Part shown: positions 26,701 to 33,878 of the stretch, in pieces
How positions within the stretch are numbered: the first letter of the stretch is position 1
How the letters are laid out: each line of letters begins with the position of its first letter
Origin: Bacteroidota bacterium
GTDB taxonomy: Bacteria > Bacteroidota > Bacteroidia > NS11-12g > UBA955
Length of the DNA stretch: 64,000 nucleotides
Assembly: GCA_025354385.1 (NCBI GenBank)
Contig: JANXMZ010000082.1
Coordinates: forward strand, 62,001-126,000
Direction: 5' to 3'
The notes under the pieces: model-generated
What the model was told of the DNA's origin: nothing
Seen by the model: only the letters and a program-made list of their open reading frames with translations
Databases searched by the model: none
Translations under genes and position numbers: made by a program

Positions 26701-28706
26701 GTTCTTATAAATTATTGACCAATAATGCTTGTCATACCTATGGTAATTCACCAAACGAAACTGAAAATTCCTATAATATTAAATCGACTTGGTTTAAAAT
26801 AAGTGTAACAGGATTGGATAAATTTGACTTGGAAATACAACCCGATGGCACAAGTTATCTGCGTGAGTATAAGGTGTTCGGAGGTACTTGTAAAGCCATG
26901 ACAAAAATTACGGGTGGAGGCGATGGGTATTCTTACTTTACATTGAATTGTATGGGGGCTGGCGATTATTTTATTCAAGCTATTTATTACACTTATAATA
27001 ATGCGGGTGCAAATGCTACAGATGCCGCCTTCAAGGTAAATATTAAAAACCCCATTAATAAAAGTTGCAAGCCCTATGATTTCAAATACCCAATAGCCTT
27101 ATTTAAAATTAAAGGCGGTTGTAATAGAGAAGACACAGTTAGATTAATCAATCAATCTACCCTTGGCGAAAGCATTACTTATCATTGGTACATCAATCAA
27201 CAATTTTTTAGCAAGGCAAACACTCCAGTTTTTTCAAGAAATAAAATCGGATTGAAAGATACGAATCAGATACTCTTAATTGTAAATAATACAGATGAGT
27301 ATACCAGCGATACCTTCGATGTGCAATACATACGTGATACAGTAAAATATAAATTTAAAATTCATGGTCCTGCTATTTCTTATTGTTATGATTCTCTTTT
27401 ATTGACTTCAGAAACCAATTATCCCAACAAAATAAATTATGCTTGGCGCAATTATAATACTTATGAGGATCCCTTATCAACCAAAACTTATTACTCCGCC
27501 AACAAAACTCAAAGCGCCTATTATATTTTAACAGGTGAAAGCGATAATTGCCAATTTACTGATACTTTTTTAACCAGGTTGGTAAGGACATTGCACCGGT
27601 ATAAGGACACCAGTTTTTGTGAAGGGCAGCAATATGTTATAAAGAATACTTACTTATCAGAATACAATATGTATATTGGCTATAATACCCTTTATTACGG
27701 CGACTCTGTGATATTCAAAACAAGCAAATCAATACAAGTCAATTACCAAGATCGAGGTTGCTATTATTATGATTCGGTGCACATAAAAGTTGAAATGGGA
27801 CCTCGCAATTTGGTTATTAAAGATTCCCTTTATGCTTGCAATATTAAGACGTACAAAATTGAATATATAAAGGAACCTTTGTTGAAATACAATTGGAGCA
27901 CAGGCGATACAAGTCATACACTGGTGGTAAATAAAAATGGTGCCTACCGTTTGACAGGCGCTTTTTCAAAATGCCGAAGTCTAGATTTAACGACCATCAT
28001 TAATATGGACCCTTTGGATGTAAAACGCTTGAGAGATACCTCGCTTTGTAAAAACGAAGTCTACCATTTTGTAAATCCATTTGATGCTAGCTTCAGAGTA
28101 TTGAACCAAACTCCAAAGGGTGCTGATATTAAAATTAAAAATTCTTTTAAGGCTATTTTGAACTTGCAGAAGAGCAAATGTTTTGTAGATGATACAGCCG
28201 ATGTAACCATGTATCCATTTGAAAGTAGAAGCATTGATTCATTTTATTGCAACAGACAATCGCTGTTTATTATGCGACTTGACGGAGGTGATGCAAAAAC
28301 CTATAATTGGTATCCAAGCACTGAGACTAAAAGGTATTTTATAGCCAGCGATTATGGACATTATCCTGTTGCTCGAATAGATAACAATGGCTGTCAAGAT
28401 ACCTTAGATTACCGCATCATAACAAGTTGCGAGTTTAATGTTTTTGTTCCCAATATTTTTACACCTAATGATGATTATACAAATGAGGTTTTTGGTCCAT
28501 CTATATCGGGTTTGTATTCTAAATACAGCATGCACATTTATAATCGATGGGGTGAGCTTATCTATAATACCAATAATGGGGGCTATTGGAATGGCACTTT
28601 CAATCATCAAATGGTGATGAATGGTGTATACACTTATTTCATCACGGTATACGATAAAAATAATGAGCCTTATTTCTTTAAGGGAACTGTAACAGTTTTG
28701 TATTAA
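23775..28706 (+). CDS. Giant T9SS cargo protein with repeated beta domains and type B (gliding-associated) C-terminal domain
   Basis: A 1643-residue exported protein. Signal peptide about 1-22 (ends SIWAQ). The body is made of several related domains of about 150-200 residues that open with a cysteine-containing segment and contain a K-[TS]-x-W-[YF]-x-[FI] core (KTVWYKFYI near 80, KNLWYTFTV near 860, KSTWFKISV near 1010). Such PPC-like repeats are common in Bacteroidota surface proteins. The last 90 residues (VFVPNIFTPNDDYTNEVF ... MHIYNRWGELIY) are the CHU_C/type B sorting domain. Likely a cell-surface adhesin or gliding-related filament component; type B cargo usually needs a PorP/SprF-like partner, which is not encoded nearby. 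The start is TTG; no in-frame ATG exists before the signal peptide. Confidence 0.88.
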   Translation: MRRFIAYIVCFLFLMLSTSIWAQRPVNDDCSNASEIIIPSNGFGIGKLTSLKVDITEASRQQAEQCVKDLDDVGNCTKTVWYKFYIPTTRNVSITLTQQDSAIPQIFAGFNTYRIPDCSYSIADIEKGLPPLNKFGVSGNSCLTQGWYLVQVGCKKKAKGTLWVELNISNSNSQPYDNLRGLFDFGLVKDRRVSNYFDFSCISQEPFEKQKVVDSSIAKSIWIAVSFPSKMLVNKIWYNYKDVTLEGAQLKYRLFADTVTADSFINPKPYCDVSAAGIILNEQCPLNNAINKRYYLQILTDRFQNNIIIYVDNSTYQADQWNTTNTDNEITLRYGTDTSMLRSLNCNALMSTHACKNVIPNYFVRNYIESNRGTSGVRNVSDTFQFGSYSILNIAQNGLLHARIENYASAEMVHYALYAGDIRTSCNLVLVHEEFLQENNYYGMESCIAKGTYTLVTSFVSLGQPGKKLRLVFGRGAAPPQYYSPTQPEYVKDFNPLKDAWFSSKKINFKNRDTNIFIDTVALSGRFTFKEIYISESSDFNIVGQYCDVLVFGGQISKGTAFALPGIDYSKRTKGYGLYTASSWFGYSHLGQCFYLNKGYYTVVSLLNKIDGKVYEDCFSTEHWVNFIPNVTCPIPNNTNPQFAYPINSNQDVLNSPAALKNLTYTYKLIYCKDCKQTSTAKPALSCNTRKFITPNTTYYYYTFFMAKNASFSGPSVFELYKGNAQLNPAIVIDSNNIIAPCEPGNVICNLEGNQFYTLMVPLDIKISNEGSANFTPLYYSKNDFAAHAYDFGHYSTSDTRQSDYVPITCHTNGLLSDPSSDNYSYRQGSVLIPYPDTINIRRVQVTKNLWYTFTVSGSTKIRIKSMVKNVYGGGGDFEVFQYKGNYEQDFNTLVKKGFDSTNTGMTFITNNFYRDSIEFINVGCGIKRYFVLLKGNYRYPTNLEHAMVVSTKLIASATNGDFCGDAVTGNYSRFGSYKLLTNNACHTYGNSPNETENSYNIKSTWFKISVTGLDKFDLEIQPDGTSYLREYKVFGGTCKAMTKITGGGDGYSYFTLNCMGAGDYFIQAIYYTYNNAGANATDAAFKVNIKNPINKSCKPYDFKYPIALFKIKGGCNREDTVRLINQSTLGESITYHWYINQQFFSKANTPVFSRNKIGLKDTNQILLIVNNTDEYTSDTFDVQYIRDTVKYKFKIHGPAISYCYDSLLLTSETNYPNKINYAWRNYNTYEDPLSTKTYYSANKTQSAYYILTGESDNCQFTDTFLTRLVRTLHRYKDTSFCEGQQYVIKNTYLSEYNMYIGYNTLYYGDSVIFKTSKSIQVNYQDRGCYYYDSVHIKVEMGPRNLVIKDSLYACNIKTYKIEYIKEPLLKYNWSTGDTSHTLVVNKNGAYRLTGAFSKCRSLDLTTIINMDPLDVKRLRDTSLCKNEVYHFVNPFDASFRVLNQTPKGADIKIKNSFKAILNLQKSKCFVDDTADVTMYPFESRSIDSFYCNRQSLFIMRLDGGDAKTYNWYPSTETKRYFIASDYGHYPVARIDNNGCQDTLDYRIITSCEFNVFVPNIFTPNDDYTNEVFGPSISGLYSKYSMHIYNRWGELIYNTNNGGYWNGTFNHQMVMNGVYTYFITVYDKNNEPYFFKGTVTVLY

Positions 28707-28718
28707 TCGTTTTTTAAA

Positions 28719-28771
28719 TTGCACATCTTAATATGCAAAAATGTAGTTTGTTTGAACAATAAGATGTGCAA
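28719..28771. terminator. Long inverted repeat between convergent genes, probable bidirectional terminator
   Basis: TTGCACATCTTA (28719-28730) and its perfect complement TAAGATGTGCAA (28760-28771) enclose 29 bases. It lies 13 bases after the giant cargo gene and before the end of the convergent nitroreductase gene. The loop is longer than usual for a simple terminator. Confidence 0.55.
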
Positions 28772-28804
28772 ATAAAGATGTTGATCTCTTAGTTGAAACC
28801 GCGA

Positions 28805-29380
28805 TTATTCGTTTGTAAGAATAAAGCTTCTATAATCTTTGCGATTGCTTTCAGTTCTTTTTTTGTCAACAGCGCCCAACATAAAAAAGCCCATCAATTC
28901 TTGGTTACTTTTTAAATTAAAATAGCTTCGCATTCCAGCGCCATAAGTGCCCATGCCAGTGCTCCAATAGCCCGCGGCATTTGGAAATCGACTCAGAGAT
29001 AAATACATATTCTCAACACCACAAGAAACGGCCGCCAAGTCTTCTTTGTGTTTATTTGCATTGTCAGATTCGTGTTCGCAAATAAGAACTATGGCATGCG
29101 ATACTTGACTTTGATAGTCTTTTATTTTATCGGCTTTTTTCTGATTGAATTTTTCGGCAGGGGTGTCTTTTATAAAATTATATAACACCAATTGCAACCA
29201 GTTTTTTAAAGCTTCATCTTTTAAAATAATAAAACGCCAAGGAAAATTCAGGGTGTGATTGGGTGCCCAGCAAGCGTTCTCAATAAGGGTATGTATCACT
29301 TCGTCATTTAATTTTGCGCCAGTAAATTCGTAGGGGTAATGACTTCTTCTTTCGCGAATGATTTGATTAATTGTTTCCAT
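28805..29380 (-). CDS. Nitroreductase family protein
   Basis: A 191-residue FMN-dependent oxidoreductase. The N-terminal RERRSHYPYEF carries the arginines that bind FMN, NACWAPNHTLNFPWRFIIL is the conserved dimer/FMN segment, and a GMGTYG motif lies near 145. Members reduce nitro compounds, flavins or quinones with NAD(P)H; the substrate here is unknown. The start overlaps the end of the upstream transporter gene by 14 bases, so the two are co-transcribed and translationally coupled. Confidence 0.9.
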   Translation of the reverse strand: METINQIIRERRSHYPYEFTGAKLNDEVIHTLIENACWAPNHTLNFPWRFIILKDEALKNWLQLVLYNFIKDTPAEKFNQKKADKIKDYQSQVSHAIVLICEHESDNANKHKEDLAAVSCGVENMYLSLSRFPNAAGYWSTGMGTYGAGMRSYFNLKSNQELMGFFMLGAVDKKRTESNRKDYRSFILTNE

Positions 29381-30329
29381 TTTTTTTCATGAGGGAATGT
29401 ATGAGTACACTGCTTAATATAATAGCGGTGCCAAGGTAAAATTGTAAATTTAAGAATTGATGTTCGTGTAAAATAAATGCTGCTAAAATAATTCCATAAA
29501 CAGGTTCTAAATTAATGGCCAAGTTAGCAGTAAATGCGGTCACTTTTTTCATGGCATTTAGATTTAATACAAAGGCAATATTGGTGCAAACCAGCGCAAG
29601 TAACCCTATCCAAATAAAGTCGGCATAAGGCGAGGCTATAAATTGTGGTGAGTTAGTAGTAGGCCAAATATTAAAACTGTGCAGTGGCAGTACTTCTTGC
29701 CAACCGCTTATTAATGGAGACACAACCAATAACAAAAGACAAAGAAACAAAAACCCGCCAAGCAATTCGGTAAACGACATGACTTTGGTATCAATTTTAT
29801 TGGTAAGTCGTGAGTTAATAGTTGAGAAGAGGGCCGCCACAAAAGTCGAAAAAACACCCACAACAATGGCCAGGGTAAAATTGCCACCATCGTCACTTTT
29901 AGAAGGAGAGTAATAGGCAATAATACCAATACCAATTAATGCGAAGAAACCGAGTAATATTTCTTTGGAATCTATTTTTCTTCTATATATAAGTGGTTCT
30001 AAAAACGAAGTAAAGGTGCTGGTTAGTCCGAAGCAACCCAAAGTGAGTGAAGCACTTTTACCTATTTTAATAGAGCCATAAAAGGTGAGCCAATGAATGG
30101 CTACAAGCACACCAATGCCTAGTAAATGAATAATAGATTTAATAGAAGTGGCTTTTAAGGATTGGTAGAATTTAGGAATAAAGAAGAACCCAAGAGCTGC
30201 TAACCACATGCGATGCCATACCAAGGTAAAATGGTCGGCACTAATCAATTTTCCTAAGATTGCGGTAAACCCAAAAATGAAAACAGCGATGTGCAATTCC
30301 CAATAAGCTTTTTTCATTTCTTTATCCAT
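29367..30329 (-). CDS. EamA-type (DMT superfamily) transporter
   Basis: A 320-residue inner membrane protein with ten predicted helices in two repeats of five, typical of EamA/RhaT drug-metabolite transporters. The second repeat contains LVCTNIAFVLNLNAMKKVTAFTANLAINLEPVYGIILA (quoted in part: the AFTANLAINLEPVYG core is a family signature). The substrate cannot be told. I start at the ATG opening MDKEMKKAYW; the longer frame would need a TTG and ten residues without family character. A TATCTTCG box lies just upstream at 30335-30342 on the minus strand. First gene of a pair with the nitroreductase. Confidence 0.88.
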   Translation of the reverse strand: MDKEMKKAYWELHIAVFIFGFTAILGKLISADHFTLVWHRMWLAALGFFFIPKFYQSLKATSIKSIIHLLGIGVLVAIHWLTFYGSIKIGKSASLTLGCFGLTSTFTSFLEPLIYRRKIDSKEILLGFFALIGIGIIAYYSPSKSDDGGNFTLAIVVGVFSTFVAALFSTINSRLTNKIDTKVMSFTELLGGFLFLCLLLLVVSPLISGWQEVLPLHSFNIWPTTNSPQFIASPYADFIWIGLLALVCTNIAFVLNLNAMKKVTAFTANLAINLEPVYGIILAAFILHEHQFLNLQFYLGTAIILSSVLIHSLMKKNGNN

Positions 30330-30453
30330 TGGTGCGAAGATAGCTTTTACATTCTCCAAATAAAAAACTTACATTATTCACGTCCGTGAATCTTGCAATA
30401 TTTGTTTGATTTTGTGTAATTCCCTGCCCAGTAGAGATGTTTAAATTTGTTCC

Positions 30454-31305
30454 ATGATAAAATTAATAAATAAGAAAAAATTCAAAAACATCATGAATTT
30501 AACATTAGGAGTAGTAGGGATCTCTGCACTTGTTCTTACAGGTTGCAAAAAGAAAGATGATCCGACTCCACCAATAGCTATTAATCCAGTAATAATTGTA
30601 ACTTCTCCTGTTGATGGAGAATCCAAAATAGCAGGTACAACCTTAACACTAGCTTTTACAGCCAATACTGATAACGGTATTAAAAGGGTTGTAATAAAAT
30701 ACAAATCAGCCACAGGTTCTGAGGTTGTAAAGTTGGATAGTATTATAGTTGCTCAACCAACAAGTTTTGCTTTTTCTAGAAATTACACCGTTGGTGGAAT
30801 AGGCACTGAATCATACACCTTGGTTGTAACAGATAAGAAAGACAACATACAAACCAAGTCTCTCAACATAAAATCTATTACAGGTTTTGCTGATGAAACG
30901 TTTGGTAAATTCTATCACATCTTGGGTTCTAATTCTGGTGCTTTTGATTTGATGAAAAGTGAATCTAGATCAAGTACTGATGCAGATGCAGATAAGGACA
31001 TGGTGAATACAGATGCTTCTGCTGCATTTACCGGTTCATTTACTGCTAAAAATTTAACCATGTTTGTTAAATCATTGACATTTAATTATAGCAGTGGTAC
31101 TACAATAGAGGCTGCCAATGCATACGCTGCAGGTACTCCAAGTTCTACAGTAACTACTCCAGTGAATGGTGACATCTACATTGCAAAATTAAGAAATAAC
31201 AATACTTATGTAGTTGTAAAAATAATTGCTAACGAAGCTTCAAATAATGAGTGTGGTTGCACCAATATGGGAAAATTAACTTTCAATTTGAAAAAAAGTC
31301 TTTAG
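30454..31305 (+). CDS. Lipoprotein of unknown function
   Basis: A 283-residue protein with a lipoprotein signal: charged start, hydrophobic helix (about 15-29) and lipobox LVLTGC with Cys31, followed by KKKDDP, a linker typical of Bacteroidota surface lipoproteins. The body contains an Ig-like or cadherin-like segment (about 45-140: IIVTSPVDGESKIAGTTLTL and SYTLVVTDKKDN). The rest is unrecognised. An internal ATG at 30493 could also start it without harming the lipobox. It is monocistronic with a strong terminator. Confidence 0.8.
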   Translation: MIKLINKKKFKNIMNLTLGVVGISALVLTGCKKKDDPTPPIAINPVIIVTSPVDGESKIAGTTLTLAFTANTDNGIKRVVIKYKSATGSEVVKLDSIIVAQPTSFAFSRNYTVGGIGTESYTLVVTDKKDNIQTKSLNIKSITGFADETFGKFYHILGSNSGAFDLMKSESRSSTDADADKDMVNTDASAAFTGSFTAKNLTMFVKSLTFNYSSGTTIEAANAYAAGTPSSTVTTPVNGDIYIAKLRNNNTYVVVKIIANEASNNECGCTNMGKLTFNLKKSL

Positions 31306-31330
31306 TCGGGTTGTAAATTGTTCGTAATAA

Positions 31331-31364
31331 AAAAGTCTTCCGAATTTTCGGGAGGCTTTTTTTG
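31331..31364 (+). terminator. Strong Rho-independent terminator
   Basis: A ten-base-pair stem (AAGTCTTCCG with CGGGAGGCTT, two G:U pairs) and a short AATTTT loop, followed by a run of seven T, 25 bases after the lipoprotein stop. Confidence 0.9.
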
Positions 31365-31508
31365 TTTTATTTGAAATTGTTAGTTTTTATTCCATTATTT
31401 TTGAAATTATAATTGACGAATTTTATTTCCGTTTTACACAAAGTTTAATTTCTCCGCTTTCCTTTTCCCTTATATTTCAATAATAATTTAAGCTAAAATA
31501 AATTAGAA

Positions 31509-32495
31509 ATGTACATTTATAGAAATTTACCCGCCAATCTAATCTGGAGGTTTGGATGGCTTAACTTTATCATTTTTATTGCATGGGGCAGTTTGGTGTT
31601 TTATGGGCATCAGCTTTCTGCAAAAGTTGCATTGCCTTTTCAATTGCTCAGCACAGTTGGTGTGGCAGTTGCCATTTATCTCAGTTTTAAAAATGGGCAA
31701 TCGTACGACCGACAATGGGAGGCTCGCAAAATTTGGGGCGAACTCTCGCGACATTCAAAAATTCTAAGCCTGCAAGCCCATTCCTACATTCAAAGGCAAG
31801 ACATGGTTGCGCAACAATTTTTGTTAAAAGAAATTGTATACAGGCAACTGGCCTTCTTGAATGCATTGCGTTTGCAGTTGAGAAAACCATCTGCGCACAG
31901 TCGTAAATATGGAAGGTCACTTAAGAAATATTATGACGGTGCGCCAACTCCCGAACAATGGGAGGAAGGGGTAAGCGCATACATAACTCCAAACGAGTAC
32001 ATTGATTTGCAAAACAAACCTAACCGCGTATTTCAATTGTTATGCAATCAATACGAAAGTATTCATGAGCTCAAAAGTAACAACCATATCAATGAGTTTC
32101 ACCAACTGGATTTGAATAAAACAATAGACAATTGTTTGGATGGTTTGGGCAAATGTGAAAGAATAAAAAATACACCTTTCCCAAGACAATATGGTTTTTT
32201 TAGCAGGGCCTTTACTTGGATATTTATTTTGATGTTGCCGCTCGGTCTTGTAGAACAACTTAATGGTGTTGGTATTCATAACTACTGTATTTTTATTGGG
32301 TTAAATCTTTTGATATCATGGGTATTCATTACCATGGAGATAGTAGGTGATATTAGTGAAGACCCGTTTGAAAATTTTGCGTCCGATGTTCCCATCAGCT
32401 CCATTTGTAGAAATGTGGAAATAGAATTAAAATCATTTTTAGGGGAAAAGGACTTGCCCCCTAAAATAGAACCCAAGGATGGTTTTGTGTTATAA
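31509..32495 (+). CDS. Bestrophin family ion channel
   Basis: A 328-residue membrane protein of the bacterial bestrophin (UPF0187) family. The signature SYDRQWEARKIWGEL lies near 64-78, after two N-terminal helices; two further helices lie near 235-280, with the SEDPFENFASDVP-like acidic loop near 284-298. Eukaryotic bestrophins conduct chloride, while bacterial homologues studied are often cation-selective pentamers. It is convergent with the porin gene, only nine bases apart, so the shared terminator must lie inside coding sequence. Confidence 0.92.
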   Translation: MYIYRNLPANLIWRFGWLNFIIFIAWGSLVFYGHQLSAKVALPFQLLSTVGVAVAIYLSFKNGQSYDRQWEARKIWGELSRHSKILSLQAHSYIQRQDMVAQQFLLKEIVYRQLAFLNALRLQLRKPSAHSRKYGRSLKKYYDGAPTPEQWEEGVSAYITPNEYIDLQNKPNRVFQLLCNQYESIHELKSNNHINEFHQLDLNKTIDNCLDGLGKCERIKNTPFPRQYGFFSRAFTWIFILMLPLGLVEQLNGVGIHNYCIFIGLNLLISWVFITMEIVGDISEDPFENFASDVPISSICRNVEIELKSFLGEKDLPPKIEPKDGFVL

Positions 32496-32504
32496 CATTG
32501 AACA

Positions 32505-33746
32505 CTAAAACCAAACACCCAAACTGCCGATAATTTCCAATCTTACATTCGTGTTTTTATTTTTGGTGTAAAAAATATTTTCATCATTCCACAAATGTAT
32601 ATAGCGACTCTCCAGTCTTAAAAAGGAATTATTCATAGGTTTGAATTCCAATCCCACATTAGCACCAAAAGCATGCAAGCCCACAAGGGTGTGATATTGA
32701 TTGATAACCGGCCCTGTAAGGATTTCATTTTGATCATTAAAAATCTCTGCTCGGCCATACACCGAGTATTGGCCACCTAGCATTTTGTATTTTGCCGCCA
32801 CTAACATGCTGTACATGGTTGCTGTTGCGGTTGAATCTCTCAATCCTGTATGTTCTTGTAACCCAAAATTGGCTTCAAAACCAAAGTTAAAATGTTTGGA
32901 TTTATAAGCGATGTAAAAATTCTGATACAATCTTCTATGGGTATTCTTCACACTGTCGGGCGTATTATCACTCGCCAACACATTATAGGAAACCATGATA
33001 TGAGAGTTGGGTTCATAAACAGCACTTAATCCCAATGTTTTTTTGTGGTTAATGGCAATATAGGTATTGAACCCATTGAATACTGAGGCCTGGAATGTTA
33101 CTTTTTTGTTGAGGTAATGGGTGAGTTTGGCCCCACTTAAAAAGTAAGGTTCATAATACGTGGTAAGCGCAATAGAACTGGTAATGTTTTCGCGAGGTTG
33201 AATGGATTCAAAGCCGAGGTGTGTTCTAAAAAAGCCTGCATCTAGCCAAGTGTTTTTAAACACCCGCATGCCTGCATAAGCTTCTTGAATAAAGTTATAT
33301 TTGGACGACCACGCGCAGGCTGCTATATCGCCCCCATGAAGGGTTGCAATGCCTCTTACTTGGTCGTTCTGATAACTCATGGAAACCTGCACCAGATTTA
33401 AACTAAAGGCATTAGATATGGGTGCCGCAGTAGGAAATTTTTGATAAGTGCCCAAACTCAGTTGGTCGGAATAATGCGCGATGTAAGCATCTACATAACC
33501 TGTTATTTTAAACGCTTGGTTTTTTTGAGAATCGAGTTTATTCTTAAACATTTGACTGTAATAAAAAGTCAAATCTTCGTAGTCTTTTTTTAAATTTGGA
33601 TTTGTTTTTAACGCTTCTTCAATTTTTTTTAATCGCTGATTGATATGATGCCGGGTACTATCTGTTTGCGAAAAAATAGTTTTATGCATAAAGATTAGCC
33701 CTATCAGAATGAGTACTTGTTTTGATATTTTTAGGATATTCAACAT
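32505..33746 (-). CDS. Outer membrane porin, OmpL-like beta-barrel (BBP2 type)
   Basis: A 413-residue outer-membrane protein. The signal peptide is about 1-25 (ends KTIFSQ). A short coiled-coil-like stretch follows (QRLKKIEEALKTNPNLK, about 31-48), then a series of alternating amphipathic beta strands ending in a C-terminal aromatic residue (LGVWF), as expected for Bam substrates. VDAYIAHYSD and QEAYAGMRV ... FFRTHLGFES resemble the putative beta-barrel porin-2 family. The start is fixed by a perfect promoter whose -33 element overlaps the start of the longer open frame. It is monocistronic, downstream of the NagZ-like gene on the same strand. Confidence 0.85.
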   Translation of the reverse strand: MLNILKISKQVLILIGLIFMHKTIFSQTDSTRHHINQRLKKIEEALKTNPNLKKDYEDLTFYYSQMFKNKLDSQKNQAFKITGYVDAYIAHYSDQLSLGTYQKFPTAAPISNAFSLNLVQVSMSYQNDQVRGIATLHGGDIAACAWSSKYNFIQEAYAGMRVFKNTWLDAGFFRTHLGFESIQPRENITSSIALTTYYEPYFLSGAKLTHYLNKKVTFQASVFNGFNTYIAINHKKTLGLSAVYEPNSHIMVSYNVLASDNTPDSVKNTHRRLYQNFYIAYKSKHFNFGFEANFGLQEHTGLRDSTATATMYSMLVAAKYKMLGGQYSVYGRAEIFNDQNEILTGPVINQYHTLVGLHAFGANVGLEFKPMNNSFLRLESRYIHLWNDENIFYTKNKNTNVRLEIIGSLGVWF

Positions 33747-33758
33747 GCCAACAAACGA

Positions 33759-33788
33759 CAAATGTAAAGAAAATGAGGAGTTAGACAA
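33759..33788 (-). promoter_or_regulatory. Complete Bacteroidota promoter (TTG-N19-TACATTTG)
   Basis: On the minus strand, the -33 TTG (33786-33788) is 19 bases from the -7 box TACATTTG (33759-33766). It is the best promoter in the window and sets the porin start at the ATG 12 bases later. Confidence 0.8.
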
Positions 33789-33878
33789 TATACGAATTGG
33801 CAGTTTGTAATGTTTTAGGCTGTGATATTACATTATTGAATTACAAGTTATTTTGCCTCCTGCTTATTGCTCATATCA

